Positions 1 to 10,314 of a stretch of DNA of 64,000 nt are shown piece after piece. Numbering within the stretch: the stretch's first letter is position 1; the number at the start of each line of letters is the position of its first letter. The notes beneath the pieces are model-generated. The model had not been told where the DNA came from, made no database searches, and saw nothing but the letters and a program-made list of their open reading frames with translations. The DNA is from Prochlorococcus sp. AG-355-A09 (GTDB taxonomy: Bacteria > Cyanobacteriota > Cyanobacteriia > PCC-6307 > Cyanobiaceae). Both the position numbers and the translations under genes were made by a program. The DNA is taken from positions 40,145 to 104,144 of the forward strand of contig QCDG01000008.1 of NCBI GenBank assembly GCA_003280995.1, in the 5' to 3' direction.

Positions 1-1
1 T

Positions 2-2593
2 GCTAGTTCTTTACGAGATTGGTTAGGAGATGGTTTAAAAACTATGCTTATTCTTGATGAGGCACATAATGCTGCACCAGCAAGCTCTTCAAAATATGCT
101 ATTGATTCAAAACTTACTAGATCAATAAGAGATTTAGCTTGGCGATTTGAACATAAACTTTTTTTGTCGGCTACCCCTCATAATGGTCATAGTAATAGTT
201 TCTCAGCACTATTAGAAATACTGGACCCTTCCAGATTTTGTAGAGGAGTTCCTGTACGTAATAAAACTGATTTAGATCCCATTTTAGTAAGAAGATTAAA
301 AGAAGATTTGAGAAAAATTGGAGTTGATTTGCCAAAAAGGATTGTTGTCCCAATAGTAATTGAAGGATTACAAAAAAATTCACCTGAACTCGTATTGGCT
401 TCTCTTCTAAAAAACTATAAAGAAAAAAGAGAAGAGCGTCTTAAGAAAGCAACTGTAAAACAGAAAGCTGCTGAATTATTAGTCGTTGGTAATTTGCAGA
501 AACGCTTATTGAGTTCTGTTGAAGCATTTCATAGAACCTTGAATGTTCATATTAATACTTTAAATAAAAAAGATATAGAAGAAGAAATAAGAATTGCTAA
601 AAACCTTGATCAATTAGACCTATTAAGAGGAGGAATAAATGGCGATGATGATCGTGCAGATTCAGATGAATTACAAGTTGAAGAAGAGGCTGCTCATCAA
701 CATCAAATTGCTATGAAAACAACTGGACAAGCAATATGCAAAGAAGAATGGGAGCTTTTAGAACAAATGAATAATATAAGTTCTAATGCCCGATATAAAA
801 ATGATGAGAGAATAAGTTATTTAAAAAAATGGATTAAAAATAATCTCTGCCCTTCTTTGGGTGAGAAAGGAGCAAAATGGAATAACGAACGATTATTAAT
901 TTTTACAGAATATGCTGCCACAAAACATTGGTTAGAAAGTCAAATAAGGTCGTTGATAGCTGATAGTGATCTTGAAGAAAAAAGAATTGCAACATTTCAT
1001 GGTGGAATTGGAGATGAAAAAAGAGAATTTCTTAAGAGTAGTTTTAATAGTAATCCGGTTGATAATCCACTAAGAATTCTCATAGCTACTGATGCAGCTC
1101 GAGAAGGTGTTAACTTACAAAACCATTGTAGATATCTTTTTCATTTTGATGTTCCATGGAATCCAAGTCGTATGGAGCAAAGGAATGGTCGTATTGATAG
1201 AACTTTGCAGCGTGCAAAAGAAGTTTTTTGTCATTATTTTGTTATTGCAGATAGAGAAGAAGATAAAGTACTTGATGTTCTTGTAAAAAAAACGGAAGAG
1301 ATTAGAAATAGCCTTGGAACTCTCCCTCCCGTAGTAGTTAATCGTTTAAATGAGCTTTTAAAAAAAGGGATAAATCCTACTTCTATTGGGGAAACAATTT
1401 CTCAAATTCAAGGGGTTGATGAAGAGGAAGCTATTAAACGTAGCCAAGAATTGATAAAAGTAGAGTTAGAAGATAATAGTCGTGAAAGAGAGGAGGCTCT
1501 GAAGGAGCAAATATCAAGACTTGAAAAAGCATTGATTAAATCAGAAAAATGGTTAAATTTTAGAAGTGACTTTTTTAGAGATGCTTTAAACACTAGTCTC
1601 AAAATAAATGCTTTAGAAGTTAATAGTCCTCCACAAATACGGTTAAAAGATTTTTCAAGAAATTATGAAGATATTGAAAGAGCAGAGTGGATTTTCCCTG
1701 ATGCAAATAGTCTCCCTGGAGGCGAGCAGTCTTGGGGAGATGTTCTTGATTATTTAAGACCTTCACGCAAACCTGGTCAAAAAATCTGGCAATGGAGAAA
1801 AGAAACTTGTCCACAACCAGTGGTGTTTAAAGATCCTGAAACACTTGATTCAGGAACAGTGCATTTACATTTGGAGCATCCATTAGTTCAAAGGTTACTA
1901 AGTCGATTTTTAGTACGTGGATTTCAAACAAATAATTTGAGTAAAGCAGCGGTACTTGGGACTCGTGATGATACTGCAAAACTTATTTTATTAGCAAGAC
2001 TTTCCCTTTATGGTCATGGAGCATCTCGTCTACATGATGAAATGATTGAGCTTGTTGCCGAATGGGATCCTCAGGACCCTAATAGAAGATTGAGAGTACT
2101 TAACTCAACTAAGTCTGGATTTGCCATAGAAGATTTAACGACTAGCTTAAAAGATAATCTTCCTGAGGTGGATCTTAAAATACAAAATAGACTTAAAGAA
2201 TTTGTTATTGGAGATGTAAAAAATTTAAAAGACAGATTGGATCAAGTTGCAGAAGAAAGAGCCTCGAAGGCTATGGAAATGTTAATAAAAAGAGCTGATG
2301 ATGAATCGCGAAATTTCATTAAATTACTCAATGAACAACGAATGCGTGTTTTAAAAACTCAAAGCAAACATGATACTGAATTTGATCAATTGAGCTTAGG
2401 GTTTGCTAATCAAGAGCTTATCCAGTTACGATTGAATAGAAAGCACTGGGAAAAACGTCTAGAAAAAATACAAAGGGATTTAAAAGTAGAACCAGATAAA
2501 ATTAAAAGAACTTTTAAAGTAGCAACCTCTCCAAGAATTGAACCAGCAGGGGTAATTATACTTTGGCCAATTAATGAGGGAGAGTTTAATTAA
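2..2593 (+). CDS. drmD: DISARM SNF2-type helicase DrmD (5'-truncated by window edge)
   Basis: Superfamily 2 (SNF2/RapA-like) ATPase, the class 1 DISARM-specific helicase. Seen: the reading frame is open back to base 2, so the gene starts outside the window; the ATG at 44 is internal. The first motif visible is motif II, DEAH (56-67), followed by SATPHNG (motif III). The second RecA lobe has FTEY, FHGG, ATDAAREGVNLQ and QRNGRIDR (1178-1201). Walker A must lie upstream. The C-terminal ~450 residues are charged and helical with no motif I recognise. The stop overlaps the next start by one base (TAATG), implying co-translation with drmMI. DISARM identity follows from gene order; the helicase alone could be any RapA-like protein. 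Confidence 0.88.
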   Translation, partial: ASSLRDWLGDGLKTMLILDEAHNAAPASSSKYAIDSKLTRSIRDLAWRFEHKLFLSATPHNGHSNSFSALLEILDPSRFCRGVPVRNKTDLDPILVRRLKEDLRKIGVDLPKRIVVPIVIEGLQKNSPELVLASLLKNYKEKREERLKKATVKQKAAELLVVGNLQKRLLSSVEAFHRTLNVHINTLNKKDIEEEIRIAKNLDQLDLLRGGINGDDDRADSDELQVEEEAAHQHQIAMKTTGQAICKEEWELLEQMNNISSNARYKNDERISYLKKWIKNNLCPSLGEKGAKWNNERLLIFTEYAATKHWLESQIRSLIADSDLEEKRIATFHGGIGDEKREFLKSSFNSNPVDNPLRILIATDAAREGVNLQNHCRYLFHFDVPWNPSRMEQRNGRIDRTLQRAKEVFCHYFVIADREEDKVLDVLVKKTEEIRNSLGTLPPVVVNRLNELLKKGINPTSIGETISQIQGVDEEEAIKRSQELIKVELEDNSREREEALKEQISRLEKALIKSEKWLNFRSDFFRDALNTSLKINALEVNSPPQIRLKDFSRNYEDIERAEWIFPDANSLPGGEQSWGDVLDYLRPSRKPGQKIWQWRKETCPQPVVFKDPETLDSGTVHLHLEHPLVQRLLSRFLVRGFQTNNLSKAAVLGTRDDTAKLILLARLSLYGHGASRLHDEMIELVAEWDPQDPNRRLRVLNSTKSGFAIEDLTTSLKDNLPEVDLKIQNRLKEFVIGDVKNLKDRLDQVAEERASKAMEMLIKRADDESRNFIKLLNEQRMRVLKTQSKHDTEFDQLSLGFANQELIQLRLNRKHWEKRLEKIQRDLKVEPDKIKRTFKVATSPRIEPAGVIILWPINEGEFN

Positions 2594-5500
2594 TGTCAGT
2601 TAAAGAGGCTGGAGTATATATTCATGAAGAGTGGAAAGGGATGACACAACCTGTTGGATTGGTAGTAGAACCTATTGTTCTTGATAGATTTGGAATATTT
2701 CCTGAGAGAAGCATAAAAGTAATTACAGATTTGCAGAGACATCTTGAGCCATTATTTGAAGATCAAATAAAGGATGATTTTATTTATAGTTCAGTAACTA
2801 ATTTGAGAGAATTTTTTAAAGAAGTTCTTAGTTGGCAAGATGGCGACCTTGTAAAAACAGAGGATTTCCCCTCAGAAAAAATACGTAAAGAAACAAGTAT
2901 TTTTCTGGAAGATTATGATGAAATACTTCAGCCTGATTGGATTGTCCCAGAATTTACAGCTACAGATAATCCAAGTATTCAAATACTTGTAAAAGAACTA
3001 GAAGTTGGGACACCTTTTGATAAGTTACTTAAGAAATCTGAAAATAAAAAACAATGGGAAGCAACCCCTCAGCAACGTTTTGAACGTTTGTTGAAAGAGA
3101 CTGAAAATCCAATTGGAATCCTTTGGAATGGAGTTGCTCTTCGTTTGGTTTATGCTCCTCGTGGTGAGTCTAGCGGACATATTACATTCCCTTTAGAACC
3201 AATGCTCACGGTAGATGGCCGACCAATGATTGCAGCTTTGGAAATGTTATTGGGACCTGATCGTTTGTTTGAGGGTGGATCTAGTGATTTACGTTTAAAA
3301 AATCTAATGGAGAAAAGTCGTAAAGAACAAAATGAAGTTAGTACGAGGTTGTCTGAACAGGTTTTAGAAGCCTTATGGATTTTATTGCGAGGATTTGATG
3401 AGGCGGAACAAAATGGGAAGCTAATAGGTCAAAACTTATTAAATGATTTGCCTGAAAAAGATCCTTCTCATATTTATGGAGGATTAATAACTATCCTGCT
3501 TCGTCTGGTCTTTTTACTATATTCAGAAGATGAAGAACTTATGCCGAATGATAGTTTATATGTGCAGAACTATAGTGTAAGTGGTCTTGCCGCCAAGTTA
3601 AGAAACGAGAGAAATACTTTTCAGAATGCGATGGAAAATCGTTATGGCGCATGGGGTAGCTTATTAAGCTTGTTTAGACTCGTTTTTGATGGAGGAGGTC
3701 CTTATGAACATTATCTTCCCGCTAGACATGGTGATCTTTTTGATCCTGATGCATATCCATTTTTAGAAGGTAGAGAAATAAATTCATGTTATCAAGATGG
3801 GATTCTTGAAAAATTACCTTTGATAAGTGATGACGTAGTAGAAAAAATATTGAATAAGTTATTAATTCTGGATGGTCAAATTTTGAGTTACAGATCATTA
3901 GATGTTGAACAAATAGGTTCTGTTTATGAGGGGATAATGGGATTTTCGGTCGAGCGTGCCAGAGGAATTAGTCTTGGAATTCTTTATTCTCCTCCTAGGC
4001 AAAGAATCAAAATCACCTTCGTTATTAATGCTGAAGAGTTTTTATCAAAGGCAGCTTCACAGAGAGACAATTGGTTAAAAAGTATCGCAGGCATTGATCT
4101 CAAATTGCCCGATAAAATAAAAAAAGATTTGAAAATAGCAAATAATTTAGATGATCTATGCCTTGCATTAGGCAATAGGCTTTCACCATATACGAATAGA
4201 GGATTACCAAGAGGAAGTTTAATTTTGCAGCCTTCAGAAGAACGTCGTAAAACTGGAAGCCATTACACTCCTCGAATACTTACAGAACCAATAGTTGAAG
4301 AAACATTTCGTCCTTGGTTAGAAAATCTTGATTTTTCTCCTAATGCAAAGGAAATATTAGATCTCAAAGTTTGTGACCCTGCGATGGGATCTGGAGCATT
4401 TTTAGTAGCTGCTTGTCGTTTTCTTTCGAAATATTTGGTAGAAGCCTGGAATAAAGATGGATTGCCGGAAGAATTTAACGAAAGTTATGACAAAGATATT
4501 TATGCAAGACGTTTAATAACACAATGCTGTCTATATGGGGTAGACAAAAATCCATTTGCAGTGAATTTAGCAAAACTTTCCTTGTGGCTAGTCACTTTAA
4601 GTAAAGATTTACCATTTACTTTTGTTGATCATGCACTTAAATGTGGAGATTCATTGATTGGATTATCAATTCATGAAATTGAAAAAGCAAATAAAAATGT
4701 CCAGTTAGGTTTTTTGGATCAAAAAAACCATATAGTTTATAAGGTCAGTGATGAAAGAGTAACAGGTTTTTCTAAAGATAGTAGAAAAGATAATGACTAT
4801 GATTTTAAAAAAGAATTACTCAGTAAACAAAATAGACAGCTTGAAAAATTGCGAACTATTGGAGATTTGATGATTGCAGCATTTTTCAAAGAAAAAAAAG
4901 CTAAAGATCGCGTAAATAGAGAGCAAGAGTATTTATCATTATTTAAATCTTCAAATAATTGTGATGAACAATCTAAGTCTCTTCAGGATATTCTTTGTCA
5001 ATTAAGACATGGAGCAAAAGGGATAAGGCCATTTCATTGGGATTTAGAATTCCCAGAAGTTTTTGCAAAAAAAAATAATGGATTTGATGTTTTTGTAGGG
5101 AATCCTCCTTTTGCAGGAAATAATACTTTTGTACAAGCATATCGTTCGGGAATACTTGATTGGTTTAAACAAATACATCAAGAAAGTGGCGGTCAATGTG
5201 ATTTGTCAGCACACTTTTTCAGAAGGTCTTTCAATCTTTTAAAAACTAATGGGGTAATGGGTCTTATCGCTACTCATATGATCGCGCAAGGTGATACGAG
5301 ATCTTCTGGATTAAGATGGATTTGTAAAAATGATGGAGATATTTTTTCAAGTCTTAGAAATAAAACATGGCCTGGCGTGGCTATGGTAAAGATATCTGTA
5401 GTTCATATTTTGAAAGGCTCATATTGTGGGGAGAAATTTTTAGATTCTAAAAAAGTTAATAAGATTACAGCCTTTCTCTTTGATTCAGGTAGTCATGATA

Positions 5501-6786
5501 ATCCTAAATGCTTAAAGAATAATTCTTCAATTAGTTTTAATGGCTCTAAAATTTATGGGCAGGGATTTTTATTCGAGGATTCAAAAAACTCAGATTTTGA
5601 TTCTCCAGGTGTGCCCTCTCCCCTTTCTGTTATGGAAAAGATAATAAGCGAAGATAGTAATTATAAAGAGGTGATTCATCCTTTCATTAGAGGTGATGAT
5701 GTTAATAGGAGTAAAGATTTAAAAACTACTTCATTCGTAATTGATTTAAGAAATAGGGAATATAATGATTGTCTAATTAATTTTCCAAAAGTAATGGAGA
5801 TATTGGAGAAGAAAGTTAAGCCCGAAAGAAGACGTTTAAATCAAAAGGGAGAATTTATAGTGAGATCTCCAATGCCAGAAAGATGGTGGATTCATGGAGA
5901 ACATCGCCCTGGTTTATATGAGAAATTCAATAATATCAAAAGAGGTCTTGTTATCTCTGGGATTACAAAATACATAGCCTTTAGATGGCTTTTGAAAGGT
6001 AATGTGCCTTCTCATAATACTGTCTTAATAACAAGTGACTCCGATATTTTATTTTCTCTACTTCATTCAAGAGTTCATCAAATATACGTGGAGTTTGCCT
6101 CCTCATCACGTGGAGTTGGTTTAGGTTATCGCCCAACAGATTGTTTTGAAACTTTTCCTTTCCCAAAATCTATTAATTTAAAAATTATTAAAAATAATAA
6201 TTATTCAGATGATATTTCTGAGCTTGAAGCTTTAGGAATTAAGTATGAGAATTTAAGAAATAAAATATTAATTAATACAAATGAAGGAATGACATCTCTT
6301 TATAATAAATTCCATGATCCAACTATCTTGGAACCTGAAATAATTGCACTTCGCCAATTACAAGATAATATTGATAACCTTGTTTTAGGTATATATGGGT
6401 GGAATGATTTAATTTGTGATTCTGGTTATCGTTTTGATTTGCCAGAAATTAGTGATGAACTTAGATCTCAAAATCAATTAGATAAATATCTTGAATTAGA
6501 TGAAATATTTTTTTCTGTACAAAAACAAGCTATCGAGTTTAAAAATTTACTAAGCTCCCTAACTAAATCTTCCAGTATTAAAACAAGTTATTGTTGGCCA
6601 AAGAACATACAAAATGAAGTAGTAAGTCGTCTCCTTGAACTCAATAAAAACCTCTTTGAAATTGAAGTTGAGGAAGGATTACATTTTAATCAAAGAAAGA
6701 TCAAAAAAAATATTAAACAAAAATATGAAGAAAATAATCAATATATAAATGAAAGTGAACAATTTTCTTTGGATTTAGATTCGTAA
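2593..6786 (+). CDS. drmMI: DISARM adenine-specific DNA methyltransferase DrmMI
   Basis: Large N6-adenine DNA methyltransferase, 1397 aa. It is expected to modify host DNA so that the DISARM effector proteins spare it. Seen: SAM-binding motif I DPAMGSGAF starting at about residue 595, and catalytic motif IV NPPF at residues 837-840, in the order typical of gamma-type, type IIG-like N6A enzymes. About 590 residues precede motif I. The C-terminal third probably holds the target-recognition region (GYRPTDCFETFPFP resembles the usual junction). I see no PD-(D/E)XK nuclease motif, which argues against a stand-alone type IIG enzyme. It overlaps drmD by one base and drmA follows within a few bases. 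Confidence 0.9.
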   Translation: MSVKEAGVYIHEEWKGMTQPVGLVVEPIVLDRFGIFPERSIKVITDLQRHLEPLFEDQIKDDFIYSSVTNLREFFKEVLSWQDGDLVKTEDFPSEKIRKETSIFLEDYDEILQPDWIVPEFTATDNPSIQILVKELEVGTPFDKLLKKSENKKQWEATPQQRFERLLKETENPIGILWNGVALRLVYAPRGESSGHITFPLEPMLTVDGRPMIAALEMLLGPDRLFEGGSSDLRLKNLMEKSRKEQNEVSTRLSEQVLEALWILLRGFDEAEQNGKLIGQNLLNDLPEKDPSHIYGGLITILLRLVFLLYSEDEELMPNDSLYVQNYSVSGLAAKLRNERNTFQNAMENRYGAWGSLLSLFRLVFDGGGPYEHYLPARHGDLFDPDAYPFLEGREINSCYQDGILEKLPLISDDVVEKILNKLLILDGQILSYRSLDVEQIGSVYEGIMGFSVERARGISLGILYSPPRQRIKITFVINAEEFLSKAASQRDNWLKSIAGIDLKLPDKIKKDLKIANNLDDLCLALGNRLSPYTNRGLPRGSLILQPSEERRKTGSHYTPRILTEPIVEETFRPWLENLDFSPNAKEILDLKVCDPAMGSGAFLVAACRFLSKYLVEAWNKDGLPEEFNESYDKDIYARRLITQCCLYGVDKNPFAVNLAKLSLWLVTLSKDLPFTFVDHALKCGDSLIGLSIHEIEKANKNVQLGFLDQKNHIVYKVSDERVTGFSKDSRKDNDYDFKKELLSKQNRQLEKLRTIGDLMIAAFFKEKKAKDRVNREQEYLSLFKSSNNCDEQSKSLQDILCQLRHGAKGIRPFHWDLEFPEVFAKKNNGFDVFVGNPPFAGNNTFVQAYRSGILDWFKQIHQESGGQCDLSAHFFRRSFNLLKTNGVMGLIATHMIAQGDTRSSGLRWICKNDGDIFSSLRNKTWPGVAMVKISVVHILKGSYCGEKFLDSKKVNKITAFLFDSGSHDNPKCLKNNSSISFNGSKIYGQGFLFEDSKNSDFDSPGVPSPLSVMEKIISEDSNYKEVIHPFIRGDDVNRSKDLKTTSFVIDLRNREYNDCLINFPKVMEILEKKVKPERRRLNQKGEFIVRSPMPERWWIHGEHRPGLYEKFNNIKRGLVISGITKYIAFRWLLKGNVPSHNTVLITSDSDILFSLLHSRVHQIYVEFASSSRGVGLGYRPTDCFETFPFPKSINLKIIKNNNYSDDISELEALGIKYENLRNKILINTNEGMTSLYNKFHDPTILEPEIIALRQLQDNIDNLVLGIYGWNDLICDSGYRFDLPEISDELRSQNQLDKYLELDEIFFSVQKQAIEFKNLLSSLTKSSSIKTSYCWPKNIQNEVVSRLLELNKNLFEIEVEEGLHFNQRKIKKNIKQKYEENNQYINESEQFSLDLDS

Positions 6787-6790
6787 ATTG

Positions 6791-9700
6791 ATGGAAAATT
6801 CTGCCAAAATTCGTTCAAAAATTATTGATTCACTTGTACTTGATTTAATTGGTCCAGCTGGAAATTTGATGAACCAATATAAATTAGATAAGAAAGAAGA
6901 AGAAATTTCAGAATTAAGAGAAGAAATTCTTGATAGAGGACCTAGTCGTTGGTACCAAACTGGATTTCTAATTCCTAGCGAAACAAATATTGAATCAAAG
7001 GCAGATGATACTTCAGATGATGAATTGGCCGGGATTGATGGACAAAATCTAAATAGATCAGATCAAGCTTCAAGAACTAATGCTTCTGCTGATGATACTG
7101 GTGAATCTGAAAAAGGTCCTGCAAGAAAAGTTTTTTTCCCATCTTCGATTGGAGTAAGTTTTTTACTTGCTGAATTATCAGAATTGAAAATTCAAATTTC
7201 ATGGGCAGACTATAAATTAATTAGTTATCCAAAGGATGAAGAAACTATCGTTGAAGCTTGGCAAAGGGTTCCAAAATCATCTGAAATCCAACTGAGTATA
7301 GATGATCTTAATAAAGGAAATATTGGTACTCAAAGCAGAGAATTAGCAGATAGTAAGGGGCTTTTTTTATACTGGTATGTTCAACCGGCCCCGCTTGATC
7401 AAAGTTATCCAAATGAATCAAGAGCAGTTAGTTTATTCCTTGGAAATAAGCGTTCATTTGATGGTCAGGATCCAGATGCTCGTGATTTAGTTTCTGCATT
7501 TCAAGTTCAATTAAATATTTTTTGTAATCGAGGATTTTTAGAGAGGAAGGATCCAAATACCTTAAATAATTTATCTAATCCTGCTGATTGGGATCAAAGG
7601 GTTAATTCTTTGCACTATCGAGATGATAAAGAATATGGTGTTGGCCATAATATTTCTATTTCTGCTCATCAAGAGCAGGAGGGATGTTTCCAAATCTCTA
7701 CAGAATGGTTACCTCAAGCAATAGTTGAAAAAGTAAGTCCTACTGAAATAAAAGGCGTTGAACTATCGATGGAAAAACTGGATCAGTTAGCGAATAAAGG
7801 TTTTGAATTTGTACAAGAAGTGTTGAGGCCGATGGTCGTTTCTTATGAAAGCTGGATTGAGGAACAAATGAATATTTCAGATTTAAATAGCATTCAAAAA
7901 GAAACAAAAATAAAACTTTTAGATGAAGCAAAAAAACATTCATTAAGAATTCAAGAAGGAATAAATCTTCTTAGGGATGAAAAAGTTCGGCTGGCATTTG
8001 CCATTACAAACAGAGTTATGGCTAAAGCAGCCCAACAACGTTTTGGAAAAATGCAAGGGAAAGATCCTAAGGAAATTACAGCGAAATGGAGACCATTTCA
8101 ACTTGCCTTTTTGCTAATGAATCTTGTAGGAACAAATGACCCTATTAGTCCTGATAGGGAGATTATAGAATTATTATTTTTCCCAACTGGGGGAGGAAAA
8201 ACCGAGGCATATCTTGGATTGGCGGCATTTACTCTTGTTTTAAGAAGACTAAGACATAGAGGCGAAATATCATCTGCTGGTATGAGCGTTTTGATGAGAT
8301 ATACATTGCGTCTATTAACTCTTGATCAATTAGGACGTTCTGCAACGTTAATTTGTGCTCTCGAAATTGAGAGAAAAAAAGATCCTGTAACTTTAGGTGA
8401 ATGGCCTTTTGAAATTGGATTATGGGTTGGTCAAAGCGGTACACCTAATAAAATTGGTAAGAAAGGTGATAGCGATCAATATACTGCTAGATCAAGAGTT
8501 TTAAAATTAGATGGAACTAAAAATAAACCTATTCCTATTGATGATTGCCCATGGTGTGGAACTCAATTAGGCAAATCTTCACTTCAAGATGAAAGACCAG
8601 CAAAAATCCAGGGTGTTTTTAAGTTATTGCCAAATAATGATAATCCAGAGGAATTAAGAGTATCTTGTAGAAATCGAAGCTGCGAATTCTCAGGTGATAA
8701 CTTCTTGCCATTAGTAGCTGTTGACGAAATGTTGTATAAACGTTTACCTGCATTTGTTATATCAACGGTGGATAAATTTGCTGCTTTGCCATGGATAGGT
8801 TCTACTGGTAAATTATTTGGCCAAGTTAGCTTTTTTAGAGAAGGAAAAGGATTTATCGGCCCAAGTGATCCTCCATCAGAGTATGCAGGTATGCCTTTAA
8901 CTGAAGGCTTAGATCCTCCAGATTTAATTATTCAAGATGAATTGCACTTGATATCTGGACCTTTGGGTTCAATAAGCGGCCTTTATGAGAGCATTATTGA
9001 TGAACTTTCTACTAAAAGAAAAGATAAACTTATTTATAGACCAAAAATAATTGCATCAACGGCAACGGTTAAAAGAGCTACTCAACAATTAAGATCATTA
9101 TTTGCTAGATCCACAAATCCTGCTGTATTCCCAGCTCCTGGTCCGGATAGAAAAGATTCTTTCTTCTCAAAAACAGTTCCAGTTACAGATGCAAATGGAA
9201 GGATTTATGTTGGGGTTTCAGCTCCGGGACGCAATTTGAAAGCTTTAATGTTAAGAGTAAGTTTGGCAGTTATGTCAACAAGCCAAAAGTTATATAAAGA
9301 AGAAGAAAAACTATTAAAACAATTACCCGGATCTGATTTAGGTGATAATCCAGTTGATCCTTATATGACATTATTAGGTTACTTTAATACCATTAAAGAA
9401 CTTGGAGTGACAAGGCGTTTAATTGAAGAAGAAGTGACATCTCAGCTTACTACTTATAACTTAAGAAAACGTTTTAAAGGCGATATTAGCCCCAGATATG
9501 CTAAGAGAAAAATAGATAATATCCCATTGGAATTAACATCTAGAGTTCCTACATCAGAAGTAAGTGAAACAAAAGCTCGTCTTGCACTTAAATTTTCTGA
9601 ACCTAGAAAAGTTGACACAGCCTTGGCAACAAATATGATTTCTGTAGGCTTGGATATAACAAGACTAGGATTAATGGTAATTCTGGGACAACCAAAAACA

Positions 9701-10312
9701 ACATCTGAATATATTCAAGCAAGTAGTAGGGTTGGACGTGATGATAAAAGACCAGGATTAGTAATTGTTTTATTAAATCCAAATAGGCCTAGAGATCAGT
9801 CTTATTATGAAAGATTTAAATATTGGCACTCTACGTTCTATAAAGATGTAGAAGCGACAAGTGTAACTCCATATGCAGTTCGCGCACTAGAAAGATCGCT
9901 GCCTTCAATTTGCATTGCGATGGCTCGTCATATTAATCCTGAATTGAGTTGGGCAAAAAATGCTGGTTTAGATCAAATTATTTCTAAGACTGCTAAAGAA
10001 GTAGAAGTTAGACTCGGGGAAAGGATAAAAAGAGCATGTCCTGGAGATAAAGAATTAGCCATTAAAGTTCAGTCTCAAGTGAGAAATATATTTGATAAAT
10101 GGAGTCGTTTAGCTATTGAAAAAGATAACCAAATGCAATATGGAAAAGAAGAAGGAGAATTCCCATCTCTTTTGCATACTCCATTAGATCCTGATTTAGA
10201 GGAACTTCCTCCAATTCATAGGGAGTTTATTGCAAACTGGAGTTTGAGGGATGTAGAGCCAACTTCGGCCTTGATTATGGCAAGAATACATGAACTGGAG
10301 GAGGAGACCTAA
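6791..10312 (+). CDS. drmA: DISARM core helicase DrmA
   Basis: Superfamily 2 helicase-like protein of 1173 aa, one of the three DISARM core genes. Seen: Walker A PTGGGKT at residues 465-471, DE-L-H motif II (QDELHL, D716), STAT motif III, then GLDI and QASSRVGRD (976-984) as motifs V and VI. A CPWC...CRNRSC cysteine set between the lobes may bind zinc. The N-terminal ~450 residues carry an acidic low-complexity stretch rich in D, S and E. An in-frame TTG at 6788 is possible, but the ATG at 6791 is preferred; no clear Shine-Dalgarno precedes either, so coupling to drmMI (stop 6784-6786) is likely. The family is known from DISARM; its biochemical activity here is inferred. Confidence 0.9.
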   Translation: MENSAKIRSKIIDSLVLDLIGPAGNLMNQYKLDKKEEEISELREEILDRGPSRWYQTGFLIPSETNIESKADDTSDDELAGIDGQNLNRSDQASRTNASADDTGESEKGPARKVFFPSSIGVSFLLAELSELKIQISWADYKLISYPKDEETIVEAWQRVPKSSEIQLSIDDLNKGNIGTQSRELADSKGLFLYWYVQPAPLDQSYPNESRAVSLFLGNKRSFDGQDPDARDLVSAFQVQLNIFCNRGFLERKDPNTLNNLSNPADWDQRVNSLHYRDDKEYGVGHNISISAHQEQEGCFQISTEWLPQAIVEKVSPTEIKGVELSMEKLDQLANKGFEFVQEVLRPMVVSYESWIEEQMNISDLNSIQKETKIKLLDEAKKHSLRIQEGINLLRDEKVRLAFAITNRVMAKAAQQRFGKMQGKDPKEITAKWRPFQLAFLLMNLVGTNDPISPDREIIELLFFPTGGGKTEAYLGLAAFTLVLRRLRHRGEISSAGMSVLMRYTLRLLTLDQLGRSATLICALEIERKKDPVTLGEWPFEIGLWVGQSGTPNKIGKKGDSDQYTARSRVLKLDGTKNKPIPIDDCPWCGTQLGKSSLQDERPAKIQGVFKLLPNNDNPEELRVSCRNRSCEFSGDNFLPLVAVDEMLYKRLPAFVISTVDKFAALPWIGSTGKLFGQVSFFREGKGFIGPSDPPSEYAGMPLTEGLDPPDLIIQDELHLISGPLGSISGLYESIIDELSTKRKDKLIYRPKIIASTATVKRATQQLRSLFARSTNPAVFPAPGPDRKDSFFSKTVPVTDANGRIYVGVSAPGRNLKALMLRVSLAVMSTSQKLYKEEEKLLKQLPGSDLGDNPVDPYMTLLGYFNTIKELGVTRRLIEEEVTSQLTTYNLRKRFKGDISPRYAKRKIDNIPLELTSRVPTSEVSETKARLALKFSEPRKVDTALATNMISVGLDITRLGLMVILGQPKTTSEYIQASSRVGRDDKRPGLVIVLLNPNRPRDQSYYERFKYWHSTFYKDVEATSVTPYAVRALERSLPSICIAMARHINPELSWAKNAGLDQIISKTAKEVEVRLGERIKRACPGDKELAIKVQSQVRNIFDKWSRLAIEKDNQMQYGKEEGEFPSLLHTPLDPDLEELPPIHREFIANWSLRDVEPTSALIMARIHELEEET

Positions 10313-10314
10313 AA

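Noticed and set aside
44..46. ATG at 44 as the start of the DrmD gene
   Set aside because: The frame stays open to the window edge and the first lobe motifs (Walker A) are missing, so the real start is upstream.
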